In this document: in pieces, positions 1 through 11,371 of the stretch
Position numbering within the stretch: position 1 is the stretch's first letter
Layout: each line of letters opens with the position of its first letter
DNA from: Polytrichum commune
Lineage: Eukaryota; Streptophyta; Polytrichopsida; Polytrichales; Polytrichaceae
Direction of reading: 5' to 3'
DNA length: 64,000 nucleotides
NCBI GenBank assembly: GCA_950295325.1
Contig: OX485805.1
Coordinates: forward strand, 51,856,758-51,920,757
Translations under genes and position numbers: made by a program
Notes under the pieces: generated by a model
Seen by the model: only the letters and a program-made list of their open reading frames with translations
Database searches by the model: none
Told to the model about the DNA's origin: nothing

Positions 1-1190
1 AGCTTCCACTGAGCTTCACCAAACCTAATCTATCAAGTTCTAACATGCATAACCCATAATTTATTACCACTAAAAGGTAGTATCCACAATGCCTTTATCC
101 CATGATATAAGACAAAGCCAATAAAATCCAAAGACACAATCCAACAATCTCTTTTAAACATGTGTCTTTATGGTTGATCCTCACCTAATCATGCACTAAT
201 CAAATATACCCAACATTACTCAATGACGTGGGCCCTGATAATATAACAATGAGATGTTGGGAGTTCAATATGAATCTGAGTCTCCCTATGCAACTTTTCG
301 AGCATCTCATTGTTATATATTGAGGACCCACAAAATGAGAGTTGTACGACGAGGAATGTTACATAGGGGTCCGATTGAGAAAAATAACCAAACATAATTC
401 CATTTTGGGAAGAAGTTGCCATTTGGGCTGTGGGGCGTGCAAACCAAATGTAATCGAGGGCCACTTCACACACAAGACTGAGGGTCCGTGACATGTGCAC
501 TTCAAACACTCTCATTGGTGGAAAAGGTGGAGCTGGTTCAAGTTTGCTTCACACTATGCTTGAGGGACGAACAAAGTAAGTGAATGCAAGATGGATGTAA
601 AATCTACATGGATTTCTATGTGGTATCAAATGGATCATATTTCATGGTCACTTGGTTTATTTTCAAAAACCACCTCTTGAAGATTGGCCTAACACAAAAC
701 CGGAAGACCATGGCACTCCAAAATCTCACAACCAATGGTTTATTCTATTTCATCATGTGTGAGGACCCCGCATAAATGAAAATTCACTAAAATAACATTT
801 GGTTGAGGGCCGGTCACAAATGAGTTCACACTACACTTGAGGGCCCGTGACCACCCTACATGATTCTGGAAGTGTCTTGGGACGGCCTTTGGATACTTCT
901 TTTTGGGCTCTCACAATTTCACGGTCACGGCTCTTGGCTCGTGTGTGAAGTGGCCCTGAAAATAGGAGGAGAGGTTAAACTAAACCCAACCGAAGGAACC
1001 CCAAAGAAAATGCGAAAAACCGAAAAGAAAAAATCCAACTGACACAAAGCGGAAAGAAACGTAGAAGGAGCCCAAAAGAAAGCGGAAAGATGAGGAATTG
1101 GAAAGAAATGGGAGAGAGCGGAGGAGCTTGGTCGCAGTGGGAGGAAGGGCGGCAGAAGAATCAATCCCCACAAATCCTTGGCACACTCAG
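1..1190. other. Upstream intergenic DNA without a recognisable gene
   Basis: No reading frame here resembles a known protein. A phrase resembling 'tgagggcccgtgac' recurs near 479, 804 and 838. A 17-base segment around 457-473 reappears inverted around 940-957, so the stretch looks like decayed repeat sequence. The part from about 1000 onward is purine-rich and grades into the probable leader of the downstream kinase gene. Confidence 0.5.
230..330. repeat. Imperfect inverted repeat (hairpin)
   Basis: A 16-base perfect inverted repeat (241-256 against 303-318, core atataacaatgagatg) extends with a few mismatches to arms of about 26 bases. The loop is about 46 bases. It could be a small foldback MITE or a small-RNA hairpin; no flanking target duplication was identified. 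Confidence 0.55.
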
Positions 1191-1516
1191 CAGCTCGCTG
1201 CTTCTTCCAGTCACTCATCAATTCTCTCTTTCTCTTCTCTTCGCGCCCCACCTCGCACTTGTTCTCTAAACCTTCTCAGATCATTCATTCCATCATCTTC
1301 AATCCAAAGGTATTTCGAAGGTTTCTGGAAAGGTTGACTCACGGAAATCTTGCGAAACCCACAACTTGGACCTTTACCTTCCCATCACCCAAGCCTAAGA
1401 AGTTGGAGTGTCGTGTGAGCTCGACAGCCAAAAGCTTGGTTCTGTCGTCTTGTGCAAATCTCAAAAGCTTTTGGTTGCGAGTTTTGGGTAAGTTAGTATA
1501 CTTCGGGGGGGGGGGG

Positions 1517-1554
<38 letters not shown>

Positions 1555-2934
1555 AAAGCTTGCCTTTAACTTACTTCCTTATTGGTGTTGAGGAAGTAGT
1601 AGTGTTTGCGAAGTTTCATCACGAAAGGGTCCTGAAAGGAAGGAAGGTGAAGGGGTTGTTGTGAAGACGGAAGGCGAAGGGGTTGTTGTGAAGACGGAAG
1701 GTGAAAGGGTTGTTGTGAAGAAGGAAGGAAAGCTTCAAGGAAGGCGATTAGATTGATTACTTCCAACTGTGTTGTTGACAGGGTTAAGCTTACTACCGAG
1801 GTTTGTTGATGTTTTGCCATGGGTAGGTAGCATCACCATCACCATCGTCATCATCAACATCTTCATGTGGCCTTCCTGAGCTCTGACCGGACCTGACCTT
1901 AGATTATCTTAAGCTGGAGCGGCGGATGTGAGTTATGTTATGTTGTGTTATGATATGATATGACCTCAGGGTTAAGCGTCAACTGGGTTGCCATGGGAAG
2001 TGGCATCTAAGAGCGCATCATCATCAACATCATTCTTATCAACAGAGAGCTATGTTGAAGCGGTGGCTTGCTTTCTGAAGCAGCGGTCATATGATGATGC
2101 TTCGCTTCGGAAGTTGATTTTGGCTAACCTTCTTGCAACAGCCTGTTGGCATTCCATCTTCAGCGGTGAGGGCAGATCCACAAGACTGAGTTTTGAGCTT
2201 GACATAGAAGACAGGGTTAGGGATGGTAATTAGCCGGTGGGTGATGAAGTTGGAATTGGGTGTTTAGTGCAGGTGAAGAGGGGAAAGAGGTGTTAAGGAG
2301 TTTCATTCAACTGTGGGGATGAGCAGGGATTTAGCAGTTTGGCGGAGGATTCAACAACAGGAGCAAGGGACAGGTGTGGTTGTTGTGGAAGAAGAAGAAG
2401 AGTTTTTGCGGAGGATGGTGTTGTTGGTAGGGTTGATGATGAGCAGGTGGTGTCACAGCTACTGCTGCGGAGTTGCTAAAGTTGAACATGTCAGCCGGGC
2501 GTGGGAAAGAGGTTTTTGAGGTTGTGTGGAAGCGGATTCGGGTTCGTGGGAAGAAGGTGGCCTCGGGGTAAGCTGGGTGGGAGCCCGCGAGGGCGAGGTT
2601 CAGGATACAGGATATAGGGCAGGGCTGGGTATGAGCTTTGGCGGCGGACAGCGGCGGAGGATTGCCAAGGGATAGGTGAAAGATTAGGGGTATGTGGATG
2701 GGAAGCAGCAGAAGTTACAAGAAGTTCCTGTAGAAGAGAGGTTTTTGAGGTAGTGTTGTTGGGGGTTTGAAGCTGTGAGTAAGCGGATTCAGGTTGCGAC
2801 GGAGGTTTGAGGCTGTCTTGGGGTTTGCAGTTGTGCGGAAGCGGATTCGCGTTTGGAGGATTGTGAGGGGATTGGGAAATTAGGGGTTATGTGGATGGGA
2901 AGTACCAACGGCAAGAAATTTCTGTAGATAGCGC
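1190..2934 (+). promoter_or_regulatory. Probable 5' leader of the PHK-like gene
   Basis: A pyrimidine-rich stretch (about 1195-1270) resembles a plant transcription-start/leader region. A consensus-like splice donor (gggtaagt) lies near 1488, so the leader is probably spliced. Several short upstream ATGs occur, for example at 1178, 1988 and 2313. Leader sequence is repeated internally: motifs around 2683-2735 recur at 2875-2928, and a 'gcggattc' unit recurs near 2530, 2775 and 2840. Only transcript data can fix the start and the leader introns. Confidence 0.35.
1505..1553. repeat. G-run followed by (GA)n microsatellite
   Basis: About 15 consecutive G residues run directly into about 17 GA dinucleotides. 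It lies just downstream of a candidate leader splice donor. GA repeats near start sites can bind BBR/BPC-type factors in plants, but here that is only an inference. Confidence 0.9.
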
Positions 2935-5900
2935 ATGGGTAGCAGCAACTTGCCGTTGTCTGCGAAGAACGTTGTTTCTGCAATGCCCTCAGCATGGCCA
3001 GTCACAGCGCAATTACCTGAGCATTTTCTTCGACTTCGCGTCAACGACGTAGCAACAAGATTGCAGGACGGGCCCGACGAGGACAACCCCGCGGCTGACG
3101 GGGGCCGCCAGGACACCAAGTTCGAACACACGTTTGCGGATTCCGATCACTTTGCGGAGATTCTTGACCAAAGCGTCGCGGCGAGGTCGCACCAAGCGTC
3201 GCTGGTGAAGGTTTACGAGGCGCGCCAGAACAATGCGGTCACCCTGCTCCGCCAGCAGCTCGACATTCTTAATCTTGAAATCCTTGAAGCTGAGCAACGC
3301 CAGCTGCAAATCTTGGAGGAGAACAGCTTCGAGCTGCAGTATGGAAATTGCGATTCGTTGCTCGGGGAAGAGGGCGAGAGCCCACCCGCTTACGACGGCT
3401 ACCTTGGGGACGACGGCCCGCGGTCCTGGAGCTCCGTCCCGGGAAGCGATTGCTGTTCGTCCTCGGAACTCGATGGGGACCCTGGCGCCGATTTCTGGCG
3501 GGACAGAGCTCGAGCATTGACGAAGCTGCTGGCAGAGAGCATCCGGAGGGAGAAGCTCCTCATGCAGAAGCTCAACAAGTATACCTCCTGCCCTCCCGCT
3601 GCGGAGCCGTTTGATGAGATCTACGAGCAAGTGAAGAAGTTGGATGAGTATCTGCGGTTTGCTCTGAGGAGAGCCCCAATTGTCGTTGGTCATCAGGTAT
3701 GAATGAATGGATGATACATACACATGCTCTAGAAGATAAACCACTTCAGGTAATAACATTGTCAATTGTACAGAAATTCTATCCAGGACTTGGGTCGGTG
3801 ACATCCAGTTTTGGAGAGAATTCTGATCCATTTAGCCTACCAAAAGCATATGGTAATTACATTTATAATATGGCATTGTTGTCTGCCTTGTCTCGCCCAA
3901 CACTAAAGAGGTTGTCTAACAAATAAGGAGTTGGATGAGTATCTGCGGTTTGCTCTGAGGAGAGGCCCAATTGTCGTTGGTCATCAGGTATGAATGTATA
4001 TATACATGTTCTACAAGATAAGCACAATTGAGTAAATAACACTGTCAATTGTACAGAAATCCTATCCACGACTTGGGGTTGTTAACACCCCAGCCTGATG
4101 AGAATTCTGATCCATTGAGCCTTTCAAAATTTGGGAGTCTAATATGCCAAACGCTTACGAAACTGGCATTTTTGTCTGCCTTGTCTAGCCCAAGACAAAA
4201 GAGATTGTTTAACAACCAATTGACCACATTTCTTACCTCTGGAATAGCAAAAAAGCATGGTCCTCTGCGGTTACATTCCAGCTTCAGTTGCATAACTTAT
4301 GGACTACCCTTCATTATGCCTCACTTTTTGACTAATGAGAGCTTCATGGTTTTATTGATTACCTAGCCATGTCTTGTTTTCTCCACAGGATTCTGATCTG
4401 CGGTACCGCTTCCTCTACAACGCCTTTCCCACGTTGACTGAAGAGGTTAATCCTAACCTTCTAACTGGGCAGAGAGGTCTAGTGGTTGTTTATTTCATTT
4501 GATGATACACGCTTTGCTTGGTTGATTGCTCTGTCTGGCCTACAGTTTTGGGTTTTCTATCCACTGATACTTTGAATGCACTGATTGAAATTGGCATAAA
4601 TTATATATAACAGGAAGTGATAGGCAAGACGGACAATGATATCTACAAAGGTTTGGGAGTCACGGAGCTGGTTGAATTCAAGCGAGAGGTTCTCCGGAAG
4701 GGGTTTGCAGAGAAGCGAGAGATCACATTTAATACTGATTTGTTTGGGGAAAAAACATTTCTGGTTGCTGTGGAGCCAGTGATTGGAAGGGATGGTGAGG
4801 CCATGGGCCTCAATTATATCGCCATGGACGTCAGTGAACAGGTTGACAAGAGGGAAAGGCTGGCACGCATTCGAGAGCAAGTAGCAGTGCAGAAGGCAAT
4901 GGAAACGGAGCTTCACAAAACTATTCACATTACAGGTAGTCATTTGACCTGGAGATATTGTAGAGCCAAGATGAAGCCAAAAGAAAGAATTTGATGACTT
5001 GGCCCGCATTACTGGTCCTTAAGTGCATGTCGTAAGGCTATATATCATTTAAGGGCCGCATCTCAATGGCTGCACTGAGTATTTTTGGGATCCTGAGCAT
5101 GGACCCACATTGGACTAGCAAGATGGCCTTTGGCTCTATGAGAAAATTATCTTTGTATTGAGAGCTACTTGCAGGTCCTATATTGAGGAGTATTGGTGGC
5201 TATCTGCGAGGTTGTACTCTTGCTAAAGACCATCATCTGTTCTTTTGGCCTCAAGATCACCTTCCACTTAGTTAATTATCCACTTTATCAGATAAATTGG
5301 TGGTTAAACACATAAGGGAGGTTTTTAGGTCACGTGACCTGAAATATCTGAGCTCCTATGAAGTTTGTAGGTGCGCTGAAACATTTAAATACTTGCTGGC
5401 ATTATGCTTGGAGGGAATGCTATAGTTCAGGATAGGCATCTAAGGCCCCCTTGGCACTACAGAGTTGAGAGCTCAAAGGAAGAGGCCTTCTCATTGGTGG
5501 ATAGGAGACTCTTACACATACATGTTTACTTAAATCCACTTGACACTTGAGCTCTTTACTGGGCTTACAATGCTTAGATGGCATAAGCATTGATGGATCC
5601 CATGTGGATCGACAATGACAAGCTTTGGTGAAATTCTTAACCTACTTCCATGAGGTAGCTTAGGATTGTGGAGAGCTCAAGCTCTCATTTCGTGGTCCCC
5701 AAGCCCATGGGTTTTCAAGCATTCTTTGGCTTGTCATGATGTTTCTTTGTTTAGTATAATTTCCCCTTTGAGCATAACCCCTTTACACTTTCTCAAACTA
5801 TTGAGAGCTTTCAAGAGCGTTGGGTAAAAGCTTGTCAACTCCAAGTATCAAACTCCCAAAAATTTGCAGCCTAAGTCTACCTTGGAGTCCTCACAGCAGT

Positions 5901-8900
5901 CGTGGCTGTCAAAAGTTATTTCTGGCCCTTCAGCATGCCTGTACTACTACACACTTCTGGACATGTCGGATGTTGTCAGCATAGTCTAATTATGGAGTTT
6001 CTGAATGTGCAGAGGAGACAATGCGGGCAAAGCAGATGCTGGCAACAATGTCTCATGAAATTCGGTCCCCACTTTCAGGAGTGGTAAGCATGGCCGAGGT
6101 TTTGGCCACCACAAATCTTGACACAGAGCAGCGTCAGCTTGTTGACGTGATGGTGTCGTCCGGTGACCTTGTGTTGCAGCTCATCAATGACATTCTCGAT
6201 TTCTCCAAAGTGCAATCTGGTAAGTCATCTCAGTTCTCCATGCTGACCCTCAATATGGCTAGATGCACATTCATACCTCACTTGCACACTCTCAAGGTGC
6301 ATTTACATACACCTTGATTGGTGATCGGTGGTTGTAGGTTGATTTCTTTGTCTCTATTTTAGAGGGATGAGGAGGGATAAGGTGCATTGACCGCAACCAC
6401 AACCACAACTACTCTCCCTTGCCCAACTTATGATAGGTGTAGCTGGGTGTAGATGTGATAGTTGTAGTCTACTTTCTTTGGTTCTATTTTTGAGGGATAA
6501 GGAGGGATAAGGTGCATTGTTAGTAACCACAACCACAAGTACTTTACCTTGCCCAACTATGATACAAGATGTAGTTGGGAGTTGTTGTGATGGTTGTAGT
6601 TTAGTTTCTTTAGTCCTATGTTGTTTGTAGTTACTATGTGGCACTGGGAGAGAACTTCAAGGCCAAAGCATGGGAGAGGAATGGTAAGAAGCGGTTACTC
6701 TTAGACAAATTTTCCACTAGAATCCATAAATTATTTGTCTCCACTCCACGAATTGCACCAATAGTAGGGATGGCCATTGAGGTCAAACCTACTCTTCAAC
6801 TACAAGAGTATTTGTGTATAAATGAAAAAAATTGTACTTTTTGAAAGTAGGGCTGAACCACAACCACAACTACTCCAGTTATTGTGTGTAACTGCAACTT
6901 CAATGTGGAAGAGGTCATACCTATTTGTTTGGAGAAGTTTGTGCTCAATGTATTGGATTGGGGTCATTAACAGGGGCTATGAAGTTCGAGGCCAAAAAGT
7001 TCCGGCCGCGGGAAGTGGTGAAGCATGTGCTGCAAATGGCTTTAGCTTCTATGCAGAATAAAAACCTTATCCTTGAGGCACGCGTTTATGATGATGTGCC
7101 TGTTGACGTCATTGGGGATGTACTTCGTATACGCCAAGTTTTCACCAACCTAGTCAGGTGCTTGCTCCATTATCATCCTACCACCCTTTCCTGTGCTTTA
7201 TCTTTCATACAGGTGTCAAAATGTCTCAATTTTTACAATTTGCTGATGGTTTTCTGTCTCGTCCATGTGCAGTAATGCCATCAAGTTTACGCATGAAGGC
7301 AGTGTTACAATAAACGTGAAAGTGACTGCAGCTCCTAAACCGATAGAGGGTGCAACCCAAAATGTGTTATTTGACTCGGACGATGCTGCGGCTATATTAC
7401 ACCCAGAGATCTCTGCAGAGATCGATCCTTGTATTTTGAGATCCAATTCTCTTCCCTTGTTCCCACTTGATGATGATCAAGTCTTGGGAAGCTCTGGTGA
7501 TGGCAATGAGGGTGTTACTGAACTCAGCACTCAGCAATCTGCTGTACCCATTGCTCAGGAAGATTTGGACTCCGATTGCTTAGGGCTACTGGATGAAGTC
7601 TGGCTACATTGCGAGATTTGCGACACAGGGATTGGTATTCCAGGTAAGCAACGGGGACAATTTTGTCTGCTTAGCTTTTTATATTAGTAGAAATTGAATC
7701 CCCATCTGGGGTCATGGTATTTGGTAGGCAAGGGGAAGAGTTCTCCCTCAACTCAATGGGAATTTTTGTTGGGAGTTGGTCCCCTATGATTTCCATTGGG
7801 TGTTTAGCATACAAGATCAACAATAATTACTTTCTTTTCGACTTGTGGTGCATGCTGTGCTAAGTATGTGCGGGTTTGTGAGTGGTTGCAGAGGCAGCGC
7901 TGCCATTGTTGTTTGAGAGATACACACAGGTCAGCACTACGCATGCTCGAAAATATGGTGGGACTGGATTGGGTTTGGCTATTTGTAAGAACTTGGTACG
8001 TGATTATTTGACCCTGTCCTATTTTGCTGATCAGCTCTAGGTTTTTCAAATGAGTTGTGCCTGTACTTGTTCCTGCAAGATCATATATGCAATGGTTGTT
8101 GGATTGAATCTTGAAGTTCTTTGAATAGCACACTTGCTAACTCCTGGGTTTCTTTCAAGGCATACAACAAGATCCATTGCTTCATAGGTCATACCAGAAG
8201 TCCTTCAACTTCATACACTCGTTCATTTCCACCGAAGAGTTGTTCGTGTCAACACTAACATTTAGGTTGACATATTAGATGAACTATGGGGATCCTGACA
8301 ATGATAGTTGTGCTCTTCTTATCCTTTTCTAATTTGTTATTGAATTATTGTAGTAGCACACACCAGACTCTTCTCCTATGGAAATAATTGCTTATGAAAA
8401 CTCATTTATAAGCTCTCATTCTCCTGTCTGTCATATATGATCTAAAGATTTTGAGCTGATTTTGTTTGTGAGCTGGTGTACAGGTGGAGTTGATGGGCGG
8501 GATGTTGACAGTGGCAAGTGAAGTAAATGTGGGGTCAATTTTCTCATTTAAGCTGCCATTGAGAGTAGGACGGGAACGGTCGCTGAGTTCCGGTCACTTA
8601 AGTGAGGAAGTGTATGACATGATGACTGATGAGGCAAAACAAGCTGGCATTGCTGAGAAGTTGGCATCAACAAAGAAAGTCGGCTATGTCCATTTCACTT
8701 CAAAAGTTAACAACTCGGACGCTCCAAGTGAGTCCGGACAACCAGGGCTCTCTTCACGAAGCTCGAGTACACTAATGGCGAACTCGCTCACTTGCTCGAC
8801 AGCCGAATCGTCGAGATCCGAACAAAAACCGAGCAAGGGTATTGTGCCTCACCAAACTCACCCTCGAGCTTTAGGACCTAAGGATGTTGTAAACGTTGCA

Positions 8901-11371
8901 AAAGCCTCTGATAACATGGGGTCAAAGCGTCAGACTTTAAGGCCGACGGCGTTGAGGAGAACCCAGGAACGGCCAGGTCTTCACAATTTGGTGAAGCCGC
9001 AGGCGTTGCGAGGTGGTGGACCTTCGAAAAAGTCCGGGAAATCTCTTGACCGGGCGTTGTCACATCATCTCCTGCCAGGGGCGTTGTCTCCCTTGAATAA
9101 TAGGGAGCCTCAAAGGATCTCGAGGATTTTGCTTGCGGAAGATAATAAAGTGAATGTAATGGTGGCACAGTCAATGTTGAAGCGGCTAGGGCACAACAAA
9201 CTGGATGTTGTCAGCAACGGTGCTGAGGCTCTGAAAGCTCTTCAGAAGAATACGTATGATATTATCCTGATGGTAAGGTCCTCTAAATTTTCTGATCCAT
9301 GTGGTTGATGAAGCTGTTTCCTGTGTAACCCCCTTTTAAAGTGTTCCATGTCTTGACTTGTAAAATTAATATCAGGGTTCTTTGTCATAAACATCTACTA
9401 AGCATATTTCTCAGTGTCTGGGCCTCTCCATGCACAATAACGTAAATTTGAGCTACATACTTCCATTTAAAGCTGATGTGTCAAAAGTGACCCTATCTAA
9501 AGTTAATTTATTCATCAAGTGCATTTTTCAATTGGTTGATTTCCTTCAATGTTATTGCTGAATTGGGCTGAAATATATAGCATGGGTGCCCTTGTATGCA
9601 AATACAATTTTGTTGATTAATTTCACAGATGAATATATTTTAACTGTCTCCTTGACATCAGATAAAGTACTTCTAAGTAAAGTTTCAGACCCATCAAATG
9701 TTTAAGTATGATTCTAAGACTTGGTGAGGCTCGTAGGAATTGTGTATATAGGTCATACATTGAGCCCCTTCATCCTTTACAAATTAATAGCTCTTCTTTA
9801 GAGTCATGAAGTGTTCCGAGCACTCTATTCGTCTTGTAAGGGTCAATTTGTAGTTGATTTAGGGTTTGTACGCATGAGTGGTGTTCATGAATCTGATTTG
9901 CAACTCTGATGATGGGTTGAAAGGTTTCCTGAATTGAGTTGACACTTGGGGATGCAGGATGTGTGTATGCCTGTGATGGATGGGCTGGAGGCCACCCGTA
10001 GGATACGTAAATATGAAGAAACTGGCTCTTGGGAGATTGCCGAAGGGGAAGAGGGGAATAAGGGTGCAATAGTTAACTCCAATGACTCTCCTCCTGATGT
10101 GCGATTTGCTAGTATACCACCTTCCCAGAGCCCGATCCGACAGAGAGTTCCTATTCTTGCTGTAGGTTTCTCTTTCCTTCCCCCCCGGCATACTGTTTAA
10201 AGTTTAATGGCTTGTCAACTTCTGAATAGCAAGGATGTTATTGCTAAGTTCCACTTCAGTTGGGAACATATGAGAAACCTAGGACATGTTGTGGTGCAGT
10301 TGCTAAGGCACCCTTTACTGTTGAGAGGTTGAGAGGTCCAAGAAAAGGAGCCTTACTCATTGGTGGGGAGCCTCTTATGCATGCTTGTTCACTCAAGTCC
10401 GCTTTACACTTGAGCTTTCAACTTGAGAGCTTGAACTTCTTCCTGGGCTTACACCGCTGAGGTGGCGCCTTGCCAGATCCCATTTGGAACGACTACAACA
10501 AGCTCTTGGTCAAAGTTCTAAGCTACCTCAATGAGGTTGCTTAGGAATATCAAGAGTTGGAGCTCTTGTCATGTTGTGGGCCCCAAGCCAACGAGCTATC
10601 AAGCATTCTTTGGCTTGGCATGAATGCTCCTTTGTTTAGTATCATCTGGCCCTTGATATCTCACTTGGAGCATGGCCACTTGCTCAAACTGTAGAGAGCT
10701 TTCAAAAGGATTGGTCAAGCTGTCAATAGTTTGAGCTTTGGATGAGAGCTTAGGAACTCCAAGTTATAAATTCCCCAAAATTGCAAGTTCAACCTCTCAA
10801 TGTGAGCTTGAGTGTAAAGGGGGGCTAAGTTTGATCGTGATTAATTTACTCTGTTTATGTGTCAATAGCTTGTCTTTGCTCAAAACAGATGGATGTCAGT
10901 GAACTAATGTGACAATGACTCATTTTATGTCAGGTAATGGTTGGATGTGCAACCTCTTGTGATAGTCTAATGTCTAATTAAGATAGCAGAGCTTGCATCT
11001 ATCTACCTTAACATGTTTTGTATAGATATTGTTTTTGGGCCACATCCTGTGAGATTGTATGAAGGATTCTGGTGAGGGTGCTAGCTCACAGTTCTGTGTT
11101 GTTAATTTTTTTTCTTTAGTGTATAAAGGAAAGCACACACTGACTGACAGACAAAACTTATCTTTTGTAGATGACGGCGAACGCACTGGCAGACAATATG
11201 CTAGAGTGCTACACGCATGGGATGGACTCTTTTATTGCGAAACCCGTAACCTTCACAAAGCTGGAAGAGGCTCTGAAGCAGTATTTACCGTGCCTTGGAC
11301 AGCCAGGAAGCTTGAGGAATCAGCAGCCAGTGGAAGACCCGAAAATGGTAGTGCACACGACTGAAAGATAG
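2935..11371 (+). CDS. PHK: PAS-domain hybrid histidine kinase, PHK-like (10 exons)
   Basis: Exons, with GT-AG junctions and phases all agreeing: 2935-3696, 4389-4445, 4614-4935, 6013-6219, 6974-7157, 7273-7643, 7892-7995, 8484-9272, 9958-10161, 11171-11371. Together they encode 1066 aa. An in-frame TAG lies two codons before the chosen ATG. Seen in the protein: coiled-coil segments around residues 80-120 and 195-225; a PAS domain at about 240-350; an H-box with 'MSHEIRSPL' (His395); an N-box with 'NAIKFTHEG' (512-520); a G1 box 'DTGIGIP' (628-634); an F-like box; and a G2 box 'GGTGLGLAI' (657-665). A C-terminal receiver carries acidic pair Glu888-Asp889, phospho-acceptor Asp933 and Lys1024. 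No membrane segment or N-terminal sensor is visible, so the protein should be cytosolic. Known PHK proteins of moss affect gametophore formation in an oxygen-dependent way. Expected reaction: ATP-dependent His autophosphorylation, then transfer to Asp933 and the phosphorelay. All catalytic residues are present. Family call is firm; the ligand is unknown. Confidence 0.9.
3634..4225 (+). repeat. Tandem duplication across exon 1 end and intron 1
   Basis: The unit at about 3634-3925 (last ~60 bases of exon 1 plus donor and ~230 bases of intron) is repeated with divergence at about 3926-4225. The second copy keeps the coding sequence and its donor (cag|gtatga at 3987/3988). If 3928-3987 were spliced in after an AG at 3926-3927, it would add exactly 20 codons in frame. 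Confidence 0.85.
5425..5895 (+). repeat. Dispersed repeat, copy A (kinase intron 3)
   Basis: This ~470-base stretch is clearly related, in the same orientation, to 10290-10815 in intron 9. Shared segments include the parts beginning 'ctcattggtgg' and 'aagcattctttggcttg'. It has no coding potential. The family could be a SINE, MITE or solo-LTR derivative; the ends were not resolved. Confidence 0.7.
6343..6604 (+). repeat. Two-copy ~130-bp tandem repeat in kinase intron 4
   Basis: The segment from about 6343 to 6472 (ending in 'gttgtagtctac') is repeated with few changes at 6473-6604. Both copies contain 'gagggataaggtgcattg' and an 'aaccacaaccacaa' stretch. Confidence 0.75.
10290..10815 (+). 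repeat. Dispersed repeat, copy B (kinase intron 9)
   Basis: Second copy of the family at 5425-5895. A tRNA-like stretch 'gtggtgcagttgctaagg' near its left end resembles a Pol III A-box, which would fit a SINE. No clear B-box was found, so the class stays open. Confidence 0.65.

Noticed and set aside
1178-1591. 137-codon frame in front of the kinase gene
   Set aside because: It runs into the G-run and GA microsatellite and has no domain; a spliced leader explains the region better.
3013-3831. 272-codon minus-strand frame
   Set aside because: It is the antisense shadow of exon 1 of the kinase gene, which has a recognised coiled-coil product on the + strand.
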